The notes: generated from the sequence alone by a model not told the origin. 64,000 nt of DNA from Chromobacterium haemolyticum DSM 19808 (GCF_000711885.1 NZ_JONK01000004.1:1-64000); one strand, 5' to 3'; counted from the stretch's first letter, positions 1 to 9,456 are shown. Made by a program: numbers and translations.

Positions 1-2
1 CA

Positions 3-1955
3 GTAAGGCACCACCAGGCAAGTGCCGCCGAACAGCAGCGGTCCCCAGATCTCCCACACCGAGAAATCGAAGGCGTAGGAATGGAACAGCGACCAGACAT
101 CATCGGGACCGAAGGCGAAACGCTCGGCGGTGGCGGCGATCAATCGGACCACATTGTGGTGGCTGACCACGCAGCCCTTGGGGGTGCCGGTGGAGCCGGA
201 GGTATAGATGACGTAAGCGGCCTGCTGCGGATGCAGACGACGCGGCGGCGGCGTGGCGTCGCCGGAGGAGACGGCCACATCCAGCCAGCGCAGGGCGAGG
301 CCGGTAGGCAGGGCTTCGGCGGACTCGGCATCGCCGACGACGACATGGATGGCGCTGTCGTGGACGAGGAACTCGAGGCGCTCGGCGGGATAGCCGGGGT
401 CCAGCGGGACATAGGCGGCGCCGGTCTTGAGGATGGCGAGCATGGCGACGAGGAGATCGGGCTGGCGTTGGCAGCAGAGTCCGACGCGCTGTTCCGGTAG
501 CACGCCGAGCTGGAGCAATTGCCGGGCCAATTGATTGGCGCGGGCGTCGAGTTCTTGGTAGCGCAGGGCGGAGGCTTCACCCTGAACGGCGACGCGCTCG
601 GGGAAGGCCTGGGCGGCGTGCTCGAACCAGCTGCACAGATCGGGATGGGGCGGGGCGATGGGCGCGGGCGGCTCGGCGAGGCGCGGGGCCTTGGCCAGCG
701 TTTGCTCCGGATCGCGCAGCAGGCTGTGCAGCAAGGGCTCCACGCCGTCGATGAAGGCGGCGGCATCCAGTTCGGCGAAGCTGGCCAGGTTGTAGTCGAG
801 GTCCACTTTCACCGGCTGGCGCGAGTCCGCCTCGCGCACGAAGACCTTCAGCGGATAGTGCTGCGACAAGGCGCGCATCGCGGTCATATTGCTGACGGTG
901 CCGTCGAACATGGCGTCGTAATCGTGCTTCTCGTACGACAGGCTGATTTCGTAGGGCAGCCTGTCCCGGCCGAGGCCTTCGGTTTCGCCTATCGGATAGC
1001 GGTGATGGCGGAAATCGGCTCTTAGTTCGCGCTGGATCAGGCTGAGCAGTTCCGCGAAGCTCCAGTGCGGTTGGAGCTTCAAGCGCAGCGGGCACAGGCT
1101 GGCGAACAGTCCCGGGGTGTTCTTGGCCAAGGCATTGCGGCGGTTGAGGATGGGCAGGGCCAACAGCAGATCGTCGGCGCCGAACTCGCGCAGCGCATGG
1201 GTGTAGATCAGGCCGATGAAAAAGTGGAAGACGGTGGCCTGGTGCGCGGCGGCCAGTTCGCCGATGCGCCTGTAGGTTTCCGCCGACAGTTGGAAGCTGC
1301 GCTGCCCGCAGCTCAGTTGTCCGCCGGCGTCGGCGAACAGCCGGGTTTGGTAGCCGGCGAGTTTGTTTTGCCAGTATTCCCGGTCCTTCGCGTAATGGCG
1401 CGATTCGTAGTAGCCGTCTTCCTCCTCCACCAATTCGGCCGGCGTCATCATCGGCGTCGGCGCCGGCAGCAAGCCCTGGCGCAGGTGATTGTAGTAACGG
1501 CACTTCTCGCCGTAGAGCTGGGCGATGGCCCAGCCGTCGAAGGCGATGTGGTGGAAGCGGCCGTACAGGATGAAATCCTCTTCCCCGTGACGCAGCAAGG
1601 TGTAGGCGGCCAACGGGGTTTGGCCGTCGAACGCGAAGGCTTGGGCGAAGTCGCGCTCGGTCCATTCCCGGGCAGCGCGTTCCGGCTCCGGCTCGCCGCG
1701 GGTGTCGATTACCGTCAATGGGCGGGGATGACGCGAGCACAGCACCTGGCGCGGCTGGCCGTCGGCATCGTCAATGGCGATGCGTAACGCCGGCGTGTGC
1801 TCCATCAGGGCGGCGAGCGCGGCTTGCAGGGTTTCGATATCGAGTGCGCCCTGAATTTTGATGAAACCGCCGATATTGAATAGTTCGGGTGCGGAGAATA
1901 ACGATTGATGAAAATAAATTTCCAGCTGCCGGCGTGTAAGCGGGAAGGTTTTCAT
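3..1955 (-). CDS. Non-ribosomal peptide synthetase, N-terminal part (C and partial A domain)
   Basis: The frame starts at ATG 1955 and runs off the left edge, so only about 650 residues are visible. A condensation domain comes first, with the HHxxxDG motif read as HHIAFDG near 1530-1550. An adenylation domain follows, with core A3 YTSGSTGTPKG near 170-205 and core A4 FDFSVWEIWG near 40-70. A condensation domain at the very N-terminus, with no loading module before it, fits either a downstream synthetase of a multi-enzyme line or a starter condensation domain that adds an acyl group. The A4 residues give D, F, W at pocket positions 235, 236 and 239, which match the start of the threonine code; the other pocket residues lie outside the window, so the substrate is only a guess. 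The product is unknown. Confidence 0.9.
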   Translation of the reverse strand, partial: MKTFPLTRRQLEIYFHQSLFSAPELFNIGGFIKIQGALDIETLQAALAALMEHTPALRIAIDDADGQPRQVLCSRHPRPLTVIDTRGEPEPERAAREWTERDFAQAFAFDGQTPLAAYTLLRHGEEDFILYGRFHHIAFDGWAIAQLYGEKCRYYNHLRQGLLPAPTPMMTPAELVEEEDGYYESRHYAKDREYWQNKLAGYQTRLFADAGGQLSCGQRSFQLSAETYRRIGELAAAHQATVFHFFIGLIYTHALREFGADDLLLALPILNRRNALAKNTPGLFASLCPLRLKLQPHWSFAELLSLIQRELRADFRHHRYPIGETEGLGRDRLPYEISLSYEKHDYDAMFDGTVSNMTAMRALSQHYPLKVFVREADSRQPVKVDLDYNLASFAELDAAAFIDGVEPLLHSLLRDPEQTLAKAPRLAEPPAPIAPPHPDLCSWFEHAAQAFPERVAVQGEASALRYQELDARANQLARQLLQLGVLPEQRVGLCCQRQPDLLVAMLAILKTGAAYVPLDPGYPAERLEFLVHDSAIHVVVGDAESAEALPTGLALRWLDVAVSSGDATPPPRRLHPQQAAYVIYTSGSTGTPKGCVVSHHNVVRLIAATAERFAFGPDDVWSLFHSYAFDFSVWEIWGPLLFGGTCLVVPY

Positions 1956-2257
1956 TTGAGTTATTCCAATCTTATTTAGAAAGTATTATGCCGAAATATG
2001 CTTCTGTACGGCCTTGTGTGTGTCGCGTAAATCTACACTGGAGTGAATTAAATTAGTGAAGCAATTTAACTGGTAAATAAGTCAGGTTTTTAATGGTTGC
2101 GTTACATGATAGCGTCATTCTATTAAGATAATGGGATAGCTGAATCAGCGATCCGCATTATAAATTTTCAAATATTCCTGCTGAATACGGTTTAAATAAT
2201 TCATGTTTAATCCGTATTGTTTTTATTTTTACTTTTGCATTTGCGAGGAGTTTTGGA
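1956..2257. other. A+T-rich divergent intergenic region between NRPS and cholesterol oxidase
   Basis: These 302 bases separate two divergent genes and are clearly more A+T-rich than the coding DNA on either side. They should hold the promoters of both genes. I see no gene, and no hexamer pair I would commit to. A purine-rich ribosome site (GAGGAG) lies just before the oxidase start. Confidence 0.5.
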
Positions 2258-4012
2258 ATGAGTTCGAATGATGCGGAAAAACCTTTGGCGGCCAGCCGTC
2301 GGGACTTTTTGACCGGAGGCTTGAAACTGGCTTCCGCGGGGGCCTTGGCGGGGTGGTTGCCGGCCGAGCGGATCATGGCGGCGAGGCTGACTTGCAGCCA
2401 GCCCAATAATTTCCCTGCGGAAATTCCCTTATACAAGCAAAGCTTCAAAAACTGGGCCGGCGACATCAAGGTGGACGATGTCTGGACCTGCGCGCCGCGC
2501 TCCGCGGACGAGGTGGTGAAGGTGGCCAACTGGGCCAAGGACAACGGCTATAAGGTGCGGGCGCGCGGCATGATGCATAACTGGTCGCCGTTGACGCTGG
2601 CCGCCGGCGTGAGTTGCCCGGCGGTGGTGTTGTTGGACACCACGCGATATTTGACCGCGATGTCCATCGACGCCTCGGGGCCAGTGGCCAAGGTCACGGC
2701 CCAGGCCGGCATCACTATGGAAGCGTTGCTTACCGGCCTGGAAAAGGCCGGCCTGGGCGTGACCGCCGCGCCGGCGCCGGGGGACCTGACCCTGGGCGGC
2801 GTGCTGGCCATCAACGGCCACGGCACCGCGATTCCGGCCAAGGGCGAACGCCGTCTGGCCGGCGCCAGTTACGGCTCAATCAGCAATCTGGTGCTCAGCC
2901 TCACCGCCGTGGTGTACGACAAGGCCAGCGGGGCTTACGCGCTGCGCAAGTTTGTTCGCAATGATCCGCAAATCGCGCCTCTGCTGGCGCATGTGGGCCG
3001 CTCGCTGATTGTGGAGGCCACTTTGCAGGCGGCGCCCAACCAGCGTTTGCGTTGTCAAAGCTGGTTCAACATCCCCTATGGCGAAATGTTCGCCGCGGCG
3101 GGCAGCGGCGGACGCACCTTCGCCAGCTATCTGGACAGTGCGGGTCGGGTGGAAGCGATCTGGTTCCCGTTCACCAGCAATCCCTGGCTCAAGGTGTGGA
3201 CGGTGACGCCGAACAAGCCGCTGTTCTCCCGCCAGACCGACAAGCCGTTCAACTACCCCTTCTCCGACAACCTGCCCGACGAAGTGACCGATCTGGCCAA
3301 CAAGATTCTGTCGCTGGGAGATGGCAAGCTGACGCCGGCCTTCGGCAAGGCGCAGTTCGCCGCGGCCAGCGCCGGCCTGGTGGCCACGGCCAGCTGGGAC
3401 TTGTGGGGCTGGTCCAAAAACCTGCTGCTCTACGTCAAGCCCACCACCTTGCGCGTCACCGCCAACGGTTACGCGGTATTGACCCGTCGCGAGAACGTGC
3501 AGCGCGTGCTCAATGAATTCGTCACCTTCTATCAGGCGCGGGTGCAGGCTTATCAGCAGCTGGGCCGCTACCCGATGAACGGGCCGGTGGAAATCCGCGT
3601 GACCGGGCTGGACGATCCGAGCGAGGCGGCGCTGAGCGGCGGCGTGGCGCCGGCGCTGTCCGCCATTCGCCCGCGCCCGGATCATCCTGAATGGAATGTC
3701 GCCGTGTGGCTGGACATTCTGACGCTGCCGGGCACGCCGTACGCCAACCAGTTCTATCGCGAGATAGAGCAGTGGATAGAGGCCAATTTCAACGGTTCTT
3801 ACGCGGCGGTGCGTCCGGAGTGGTCCAAGGGCTGGGGCTATACCGATCAGGCGGCGTGGGCGGATTCCGCCATGCTGCAGACGACCATCCCCAACGCCTT
3901 CCGCGCCGGGCAGCCGGCGGCGGCCAACTGGGATGCGGCCAAGGCGGCGCTGGCCGCTTACGATCCGTACCGTCTGTTCTCCTCGCCCTTGCTGGACAGC
4001 CTGGGTCTCTGA
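2258..4012 (+). CDS. Cholesterol oxidase, type II (vanillyl-alcohol-oxidase fold, covalent FAD), secreted
   Basis: The 584-residue protein opens with a twin-arginine-like signal (SRRDFL at residues 13-18, then an Ala/Gly/Leu-rich stretch). It would be exported folded with its FAD. An FAD-binding PCMH-type domain follows. His107 in RGMMHNW sits where class II cholesterol oxidases attach FAD covalently. The C-terminal half looks like the cholesterol-oxidase substrate-binding domain. The enzyme oxidises 3-beta-hydroxysterols to the 4-en-3-one and makes hydrogen peroxide. The length equals what I recall for an enzyme described from a Chromobacterium strain. Start choice: GAGGAG eight bases before ATG 2258. 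The stop TGA (4010-4012) is also the left flanking trinucleotide of a palindromic repeat. Confidence 0.88.
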   Translation: MSSNDAEKPLAASRRDFLTGGLKLASAGALAGWLPAERIMAARLTCSQPNNFPAEIPLYKQSFKNWAGDIKVDDVWTCAPRSADEVVKVANWAKDNGYKVRARGMMHNWSPLTLAAGVSCPAVVLLDTTRYLTAMSIDASGPVAKVTAQAGITMEALLTGLEKAGLGVTAAPAPGDLTLGGVLAINGHGTAIPAKGERRLAGASYGSISNLVLSLTAVVYDKASGAYALRKFVRNDPQIAPLLAHVGRSLIVEATLQAAPNQRLRCQSWFNIPYGEMFAAAGSGGRTFASYLDSAGRVEAIWFPFTSNPWLKVWTVTPNKPLFSRQTDKPFNYPFSDNLPDEVTDLANKILSLGDGKLTPAFGKAQFAAASAGLVATASWDLWGWSKNLLLYVKPTTLRVTANGYAVLTRRENVQRVLNEFVTFYQARVQAYQQLGRYPMNGPVEIRVTGLDDPSEAALSGGVAPALSAIRPRPDHPEWNVAVWLDILTLPGTPYANQFYREIEQWIEANFNGSYAAVRPEWSKGWGYTDQAAWADSAMLQTTIPNAFRAGQPAAANWDAAKAALAAYDPYRLFSSPLLDSLGL

Positions 4013-4155
4013 GAACGTGTTTACGATCTCGCGAGCTAAGGCGAGACAAGGCGAATACGGCTGAGAAAGTGGAGTGTACGCGTGCTGCATGAGCGTTTCG
4101 AAGCGGTGCTCGCCGTGGGACGTATCACGACGCGCAGCAGATCGTAAACAAGTTC
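4013..4155 (+). repeat. Palindromic MITE-like repeat, copy R1 (143 bp)
   Basis: The left end is GAACGTGTTTACGATCT and the right end AGATCGTAAACAAGTTC, an imperfect inverted repeat. It is flanked by TGA at 4010-4012 and TGA at 4156-4158, a 3-bp direct repeat of the form TNA. The left TGA is the stop codon of the cholesterol oxidase gene. Confidence 0.85.
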
Positions 4156-4176
4156 TGAAGCTTGAAGAGAGCGGAG

Positions 4177-4207
4177 ACGGCGCGCCTTCCTGGCGCGTCG
4201 TTTTTTT
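4177..4207 (+). terminator. Rho-independent terminator after cholesterol oxidase
   Basis: A 10-bp stem (4177-4186 with 4192-4201, one G-T pair) has a 5-base loop and runs into seven T residues. It lies beyond repeat R1, so the oxidase transcript would carry R1 in its 3' untranslated region. Confidence 0.75.
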
Positions 4208-4287
4208 GCGCGCTCGCTTACGCCGGGCGGCGAAGGCTACACTATAAGCGTTCCCACCGCGCCGGATTCGCGCCATTCCGCCCAGCC

Positions 4288-5562
4288 ATGCCATCCTGTT
4301 ACGCCCAAGTCGACTGCAATTCCTTTTACGCTTCCTGCGAGCGGGTGTTCAGCCCTGGTCTGGCCGGCTTGCCCATTGTCGTGTTGTCCAACAACGACGG
4401 CTGCATCGTGTCGCGCTCGGCCGAGGCCAAGGCTTTGGGCGTGCCCATGGGCGCGCCTTACTTCCTGCACAAGGCGCGGCTGGAGCAGTTGGGCGTGGCG
4501 GTGTTTTCCTCCAACTACGCCTTGTACGGCGATTTGTCCGGCCGCGCGATGCGGCTGCTGGCCGGCTTCGCGCGCGCGCAGGAGGTGTATTCGATAGATG
4601 AATGCTTTCTGGACATCGGCGGCGAGCCGGAGCCGGAACGGCTGGCGCAAGAGATGCGCTATGCCATGCTGCGTGGCCTGGGCCTGCCTGTGTGCGTCGG
4701 CATCGGCCCCAGCAAGACCTTGGCCAAGCTGGCCAACCACCTGGCCAAGCAAAACCCGGCCTGCGACGGGGTGATGAATCTGCAAGCGCTGGACGCGGCG
4801 GAGCTGCGGAGCTTGCTGGCCGCCGTGCCGGTGGAGGATATCTGGGGCGTGGGACGCAAGCTTTCGGTCAAGCTGCGGCTGGAGCGCATAAACCACGCCG
4901 CGGCGCTGGCGGCTGCGGACCGGGATTGGCTGATCCGCCGTTTCGGCGTCACTGTGGCGCGCATCGCCGACGAACTGGACGGCCTGTCCTGCCTGAGCCT
5001 GGAGGAGGCGCTGCCGCCGAGGCAGTCCTTGATGTCCACGCGCTCCTTCGGCCACAAGGTGACGCAGCTGGAGGAGGCGCGCGAGGCGGTGTCGATGCAC
5101 GCGGCGCAAGTGGCGGAGCGTTTGCGGCGACAAGGCTCTCTGGCCTCCTTCCTGCAAGTGAGCCTGCAACGCGGCGTGTACCAGCAGGGCACGGTGCAGC
5201 GAGACGGCGAGGTGGTGCCCTTGCTGCCGGCCAGCGCCGACAGCCGGGTGTTGGTGGCCGCGGCCAGCCGAGCGCTTGAACGCTTGTGGCGGCCTGGAGC
5301 CAGCTACCAGAAGTGCGGGGTGATGGCCTGGCAATTGGTGGACGCGGAGCGGGCGCAGCCGGACCTGTTCGCCAGCGGGCCGGATCCTGAGAAAGGGAAA
5401 CGCTTGATGGCGGCGCTGGACGCGATCAACCAGCGCATGGGCCGTGGGACGGTCAAGTTGTTGGCGGAAGGCTTGGAACAGCCTTGGAAGATGAAGCAGG
5501 ACATGTTGTCGCCGGCCTATACCACGCGCTGGGAAGATATTCCGGTGGCGAAGGCGAAATAG
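4288..5562 (+). CDS. umuC: Y-family DNA polymerase, UmuC-like
   Basis: The 424-residue product matches the usual UmuC length. Catalytic acidic residues are visible as D9 in VDCNSFYASCE and D104-E105 in SIDECFLD. The little-finger region follows, and the C-terminus (WKMKQDMLSPAYTTRWEDIP) is the tail typical of UmuC. It should act in error-prone translesion synthesis. In enterobacteria UmuC works with cleaved UmuD, but no umuD lies upstream or downstream here, so a partner must be encoded elsewhere or be dispensable. The start is ATG 4288, where family similarity begins. I could not find a convincing LexA box in the short upstream region. Confidence 0.92.
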   Translation: MPSCYAQVDCNSFYASCERVFSPGLAGLPIVVLSNNDGCIVSRSAEAKALGVPMGAPYFLHKARLEQLGVAVFSSNYALYGDLSGRAMRLLAGFARAQEVYSIDECFLDIGGEPEPERLAQEMRYAMLRGLGLPVCVGIGPSKTLAKLANHLAKQNPACDGVMNLQALDAAELRSLLAAVPVEDIWGVGRKLSVKLRLERINHAAALAAADRDWLIRRFGVTVARIADELDGLSCLSLEEALPPRQSLMSTRSFGHKVTQLEEAREAVSMHAAQVAERLRRQGSLASFLQVSLQRGVYQQGTVQRDGEVVPLLPASADSRVLVAAASRALERLWRPGASYQKCGVMAWQLVDAERAQPDLFASGPDPEKGKRLMAALDAINQRMGRGTVKLLAEGLEQPWKMKQDMLSPAYTTRWEDIPVAKAK

Positions 5563-5691
5563 CGGCGGCGGAAAGCGGATTGCGCCCCGGCTCTTGGAGT
5601 AAAATGCCGCTCTTGATTTGCAACTTCGCGGGGCCAGGGCGGTGGCTATAGTGCAATCAAGCCGCCGCGCGCCGCACTTGAAAGCGAGACA

Positions 5692-7104
5692 TTGAACCCT
5701 CTGTTTGCCCAGCCTTGCGCCATTGTCGACTTGGAAACCACCGGCGGCCACATCAGCCGCGACCGCATTACCGAGGTGGGCGTCATCCTGATCGATGGAG
5801 ACCGGGTGGAGCGCTTCAGCTCTCTGATCAACCCCGGCCAGCCCATCCCTCCCTTTATCGAGAACATGACCGGCATTTCCAACGCCATGGTGGCGGAGGC
5901 GCCGAAGTTCTCCGACTTGGCCGAGCGTTTGCTGTCGATGTTGTCCGGCCGTCTGTTTCTGGCGCATAACGCGCGTTTCGATTACAGCTTTTTGAAAAAC
6001 GAGTTTCGCCGCGTCGGGCTGCGCTTCCAGAGCCAGTCGCTGTGCACGGTGAAGCTGTCGCGCCGCCTGTACCCGCAGTTTTTCAAGCATAGCCTGGACA
6101 GCCTGATAGAGCGCCACGACATTCGCCTGCCGGAACGCCACCGGGCGCTGGCGGACGCGGAAGCGGTGCGCCGTTTTCTGGACATCGCCCATCTTGAACT
6201 GGGCGCGGAGGCGATGGGCGCGGCGATGGCGGCGGTGCTGGCCGCGCCGCCGGAGCTGGCCGGCTTGCCGGCGGCCTTGCAGGATCAATTGGAACTGCTG
6301 CCGGACGTGCCGGGGGTGTACACGCTGTACGACGAGGACGACAAGCCTTTGTACGTGGGCCGCGGCGGCAATCTGCGCAACCGGGTGCTGGCGCATTTCG
6401 TTGCGGTCAAAGGCGGAGGCAAGAGCCGCGAGGTGCATATCGGCGAGCCGATAGGCAGGGTGGAATGGCAGGAGACCTTGGGCGATTTCGGCGGGCATTT
6501 GCTGGAGTTGCAGCGCATCCACGCTTTGGCGCCGAGGCATAACCATCGCGGCAAGCTCAGCCCTGAGCTGTGTTCCATCCAACTGGTGACGGAGGACGGC
6601 TTCATTCGTCCCAAGGTGGTGTACGCGCGCGAACTGGATTTCAGCCGCACCGCGGATTTGTACGGCTTGTTCCGCCATGCGCGCGAGGCGCGCAAGATCC
6701 TGGCGGAAATCGCGCTGGGCAATGCGCTGTGCCAGTCGGTGTTGGGAGTGGAAGCGGTGACCAGCCGCAAAGGCGCGCCGTGCGCGGCCTTGAAGCTGGG
6801 CCGTTGCCGCGGCGCCTGTGTCGGCCGCGAGCCGGCGGAGGTGCACGATATCCGGTTGCTGGGTGCCTTGGCCAAGCTGAAAGTGAAGGCCTGGCCGTTC
6901 GCCGGTGCCATCGCGGTGGTGGAAACCGACGAAGTGACCGGCGAGCGCGCCGAGCATGTGTTCGACCGCTGGTGCTATCTGGGGTCGCGTCAGGGCGAGG
7001 GCGGCCCGCTGGAGGGCGCGCCGTCTTTCGATCTGGACAGCTACAAGCTGCTGGAGGGCTGGCTGCGCAAGCCAGTGGAGGGGACGGCGCTGCGCGAGCT
7101 GTGA
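5692..7104 (+). CDS. DEDDh 3'-5' exonuclease (DnaQ-like) fused to GIY-YIG nuclease domain
   Basis: The 470-residue protein starts at TTG 5692. Residues 1-170 form an exonuclease of the Pol III epsilon type, with DxE at D13/E15, HNARFD at 92-97 and the terminal H150-x4-D155. From about residue 205 a UvrC/Cho-type GIY-YIG domain follows (GVYTLY at 208-213, YVGRG at 221-225). The remaining 200 residues include a cysteine-containing stretch (CAALKLGRCRGACVG). This arrangement is known in bacterial proteins annotated as exonuclease/Cho-like endonuclease and suggests one-strand incision followed by trimming during excision repair, though that role is inferred. It lies 130 bp after umuC, also a repair gene. 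Confidence 0.88.
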   Translation: MNPLFAQPCAIVDLETTGGHISRDRITEVGVILIDGDRVERFSSLINPGQPIPPFIENMTGISNAMVAEAPKFSDLAERLLSMLSGRLFLAHNARFDYSFLKNEFRRVGLRFQSQSLCTVKLSRRLYPQFFKHSLDSLIERHDIRLPERHRALADAEAVRRFLDIAHLELGAEAMGAAMAAVLAAPPELAGLPAALQDQLELLPDVPGVYTLYDEDDKPLYVGRGGNLRNRVLAHFVAVKGGGKSREVHIGEPIGRVEWQETLGDFGGHLLELQRIHALAPRHNHRGKLSPELCSIQLVTEDGFIRPKVVYARELDFSRTADLYGLFRHAREARKILAEIALGNALCQSVLGVEAVTSRKGAPCAALKLGRCRGACVGREPAEVHDIRLLGALAKLKVKAWPFAGAIAVVETDEVTGERAEHVFDRWCYLGSRQGEGGPLEGAPSFDLDSYKLLEGWLRKPVEGTALREL

Positions 7105-7112
7105 ACAGGCTT

Positions 7113-8639
7113 TTAAAGCCAGTTCTTCAGCAGCAGCGCCCCCAGCAGGACGGCGATCAGCGCCAGCAGCCAGTTCTGGCGCTTTTGTTCCCGCATCAGC
7201 TGGATATAGCCGCTGATCAGCAGCTCGCTGTTGGCGGAGGACAGCGCGTCATTCAGCTTGCGCGGCAGCGTGGGCAGGGTGGTGGCCCATTGAGGCGCTT
7301 CGTGCTTCAGCGTGCGCAGCAGGCCGCGCCAGCCTATCTGCTCGTTCATCCACTTGGTCAGGAAGGGCTTGGCGGTGTCCCACAGGTCCAGATTGGGGTC
7401 CAACTGGCGGCCCAGGCCTTCGATATTGAGGAGGGTTTTTTGCAGCAGCACCAGTTGGGGCTGGATCTCCACATTGAAGCGGCGGCTGGTTTCGAACAGA
7501 CGCAGCAGCACCATGCCGAAGGAGATTTCCGACAGCGGTTTTTCGAAGATGGGTTCGCACACGGTGCGCACCGCCGCTTCCAGTTCTTCGGCGCGGGTGT
7601 CTTTCGGCACCCAGCCGGATTCGATGTGAGCGGTGGCGACGCGGTGGTAGTCGCGGTTGAAGAAGGCGAGGAAGTTGACCGCCAGGTAGTGCTTGTCGGT
7701 GTCGGTCAGGGTGCCGACGATGCCGAAGTCCAGCGCGATGTAGCGGCCGTCGGCGGCGACGAAGATATTGCCCGGGTGCATGTCCGCGTGGAAAAAGCCG
7801 TGGCGGAACACCTGGGTGAAAAAGATTTCCACGCCGAAGCGGCTGAGCTTGGACAGGTCCACGCCGGCTTCGCGCAGCCGGTCCACCTGGCCCACCGGGA
7901 TGCCGTGCATCCATTCCAGCGTCAGCACGTCGCGGCTGGTGTAGTCGTAGAACACCTCGGGCACGATCAGCATGTCCGAGTTCTTGAAGTTGCGGCGCAG
8001 CTGCGAGGCGTTGGCGGCCTCGTGCATCATGTCCAGTTCGTCGTGCAGGTATTTGTCGAACTCGGCCACCACTTCGCGCGGCTTCAAGCGCTTGCCGTCG
8101 GTGAACAGCTTCTCCACCCAGCCGGCCAGCGTGGCCATCAGCGCCAGGTCTTGCTCTATCACAGGCTGGATGCCGGGGCGCAGCACCTTGACCGCCACTT
8201 CGCGGCCGCGGCTGCCGTCGGGCTGGCGCAACCAGGCCTTGTGCACCTGGGCCACCGAGGCGCTGGCCACCGGGGTGTTGTCGAAGTCGACGTAGAGTTC
8301 GTCCACTTTGCGGCCCAGGCTGCGTTCTATCATCTCGCGCGCTTGCAAGCCGTCGTAAGGCGGCACCTGGTCTTGCAGCCGCGCCAGTTCGTCGGCGTAG
8401 TCCGGGGGCAGCAAATCACGGCGGGTGGACAGCACTTGGCCGAATTTGACGAAGATGGGCCCCAGGCTTTCCAGCGCCAGCCTCACCCGCTGCGGCAGCG
8501 GCGCGCTGGCGTCGCGGCGCCGCGGCAGCAGGGCGAACAGCTTGTGGATGAAGCCGAGTTTGGAATGGCCTTCCAGAAAGTCGTCCAGGCCAAAGCGATA
8601 GCAAGTGCCAACAATTTTGATGAAGCGCGAAATCCGCAT
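7113..8639 (-). CDS. ubiB: Ubiquinone biosynthesis regulatory kinase-like protein UbiB
   Basis: The 508-residue protein belongs to the ABC1/ADCK/UbiB atypical kinase family. The signature KFGQ lies in the N-terminal extension ([14 protein letters not shown]), followed by an Ala-rich loop ([12 protein letters not shown]) and the kinase-like [10 protein letters not shown] and DFG motifs. The C-terminus ends in a hydrophobic helix ([14 protein letters not shown]) that anchors it in the inner membrane. UbiB is needed for aerobic ubiquinone synthesis, probably through an ATPase activity that mobilises lipid intermediates. It follows ubiJ by 6 bp in the same direction, with ubiE further upstream. 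Confidence 0.96.
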   Translation of the reverse strand: MRISRFIKIVGTCYRFGLDDFLEGHSKLGFIHKLFALLPRRRDASAPLPQRVRLALESLGPIFVKFGQVLSTRRDLLPPDYADELARLQDQVPPYDGLQAREMIERSLGRKVDELYVDFDNTPVASASVAQVHKAWLRQPDGSRGREVAVKVLRPGIQPVIEQDLALMATLAGWVEKLFTDGKRLKPREVVAEFDKYLHDELDMMHEAANASQLRRNFKNSDMLIVPEVFYDYTSRDVLTLEWMHGIPVGQVDRLREAGVDLSKLSRFGVEIFFTQVFRHGFFHADMHPGNIFVAADGRYIALDFGIVGTLTDTDKHYLAVNFLAFFNRDYHRVATAHIESGWVPKDTRAEELEAAVRTVCEPIFEKPLSEISFGMVLLRLFETSRRFNVEIQPQLVLLQKTLLNIEGLGRQLDPNLDLWDTAKPFLTKWMNEQIGWRGLLRTLKHEAPQWATTLPTLPRKLNDALSSANSELLISGYIQLMREQKRQNWLLALIAVLLGALLLKNWL

Positions 8640-8645
8640 GTGCCG

Positions 8646-9230
8646 TCAGGCCTTTGTCTGTTCTTGTTGCAGCGCGGCCTGCAGCCGCGCCAGGCGTTTT
8701 TCCAGGCGGCCGGCGTCGTCGCGCAAGGTGTCCACCGCGGCGACGAAGCCTTGCACCTGCCGGCGGCCGGCCAGGACCGGCGCTTCCTCGCGCAGATGCT
8801 CCACCCAGTTGGCGGCCAAACGCCAGGCCACCTGGCCCTTGAAGCCGAGCAGGCCGCGCGCCAGGGTTTCCGCGCGTTGCGCGGCGGCGTCGCCCACCAG
8901 CCGGGACAGGTCCTCGGCGGCGTTCCACTGCAAGCGGCCCAATAGGCGGCCAAGGGCGGCGGCCAGTTCGGCGTCGCCTTCCAGCTGGATGTCGTTCAGC
9001 GCCGGGTCCCGTCCGGCCACCGCCGCCAGCGCGACGGCGTGCTTGAGCCGCACCGTGGCTTCCGGCTCGCCCTCGCAGGCGGCCAGCCAGCCGTCGTCGG
9101 TGATCACGCCGGCCACATGAAAGGGCGGCAGCGCCACGGCGACGCGTCGGCCGGCGTGCGCGGCCAGTTCCGCTCGCACCGCCGGGTGCTGGTTCAACAA
9201 GTGGTTGAATGCCGCAATCTGGATGCCCAT
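8646..9230 (-). CDS. ubiJ: Ubiquinone biosynthesis accessory factor UbiJ (SCP2 domain)
   Basis: The 194-residue protein has an N-terminal SCP2-like lipid-binding domain and a helical, probably coiled-coil C-terminus. Position between ubiE and ubiB, as in other proteobacteria, supports UbiJ, which helps hold the soluble ubiquinone-synthesis complex together and bind the lipid intermediates. The frame is open further upstream, but ATG 9230 has a good GGAGA ribosome site and begins the conserved sequence (MGIQIAAFNHLLNQ). Repeat R2 lies between it and ubiE, so the pair is separated by about 230 bp. Confidence 0.85.
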   Translation of the reverse strand: MGIQIAAFNHLLNQHPAVRAELAAHAGRRVAVALPPFHVAGVITDDGWLAACEGEPEATVRLKHAVALAAVAGRDPALNDIQLEGDAELAAALGRLLGRLQWNAAEDLSRLVGDAAAQRAETLARGLLGFKGQVAWRLAANWVEHLREEAPVLAGRRQVQGFVAAVDTLRDDAGRLEKRLARLQAALQQEQTKA

Positions 9231-9316
9231 GCGTTGTCTCCGCCGTGATTGGAAGGTGAAGGAGTCTAGTCTGATCAAGGCCGCATTGCCGAAGCGCCGC
9301 CGATGATAAACCGGAA

Positions 9317-9456
9317 GATTCTGTTTACGATCTCGCGAGCTAGAGCGATACAAGGCGAAAACGGCTGAGAAAGCGGAATGTACATAAGGTACATGAGCAT
9401 TTTGAAACCGTTTTCAACGCCGTATCGCCGACGCGCAGCAGACTATGAACAGCTTC
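9317..9456 (+). repeat. Palindromic MITE-like repeat, copy R2 (about 140 bp)
   Basis: It has the same orientation as R1. The left end has decayed (GATTCTGTTTACGATCT); the right end is GACTATGAACAGCTTC. The TTA that follows (9457-9459) is the antisense of the ubiE stop codon TAA. The centre holds ATGTAC-5-GTACAT. It splits the ubiE and ubiJ genes of an otherwise tight operon. Confidence 0.8.

Noticed and set aside
577-1740. A 387-residue minus-strand frame at the left edge
   Set aside because: It is out of frame with the NRPS, whose condensation and adenylation motifs all lie in the frame starting at 1955.
4237-6957. A 906-residue antisense frame over umuC and the exonuclease gene
   Set aside because: Low-complexity His/Gln/Arg/Leu translation with no domain, opposite two recognised genes.
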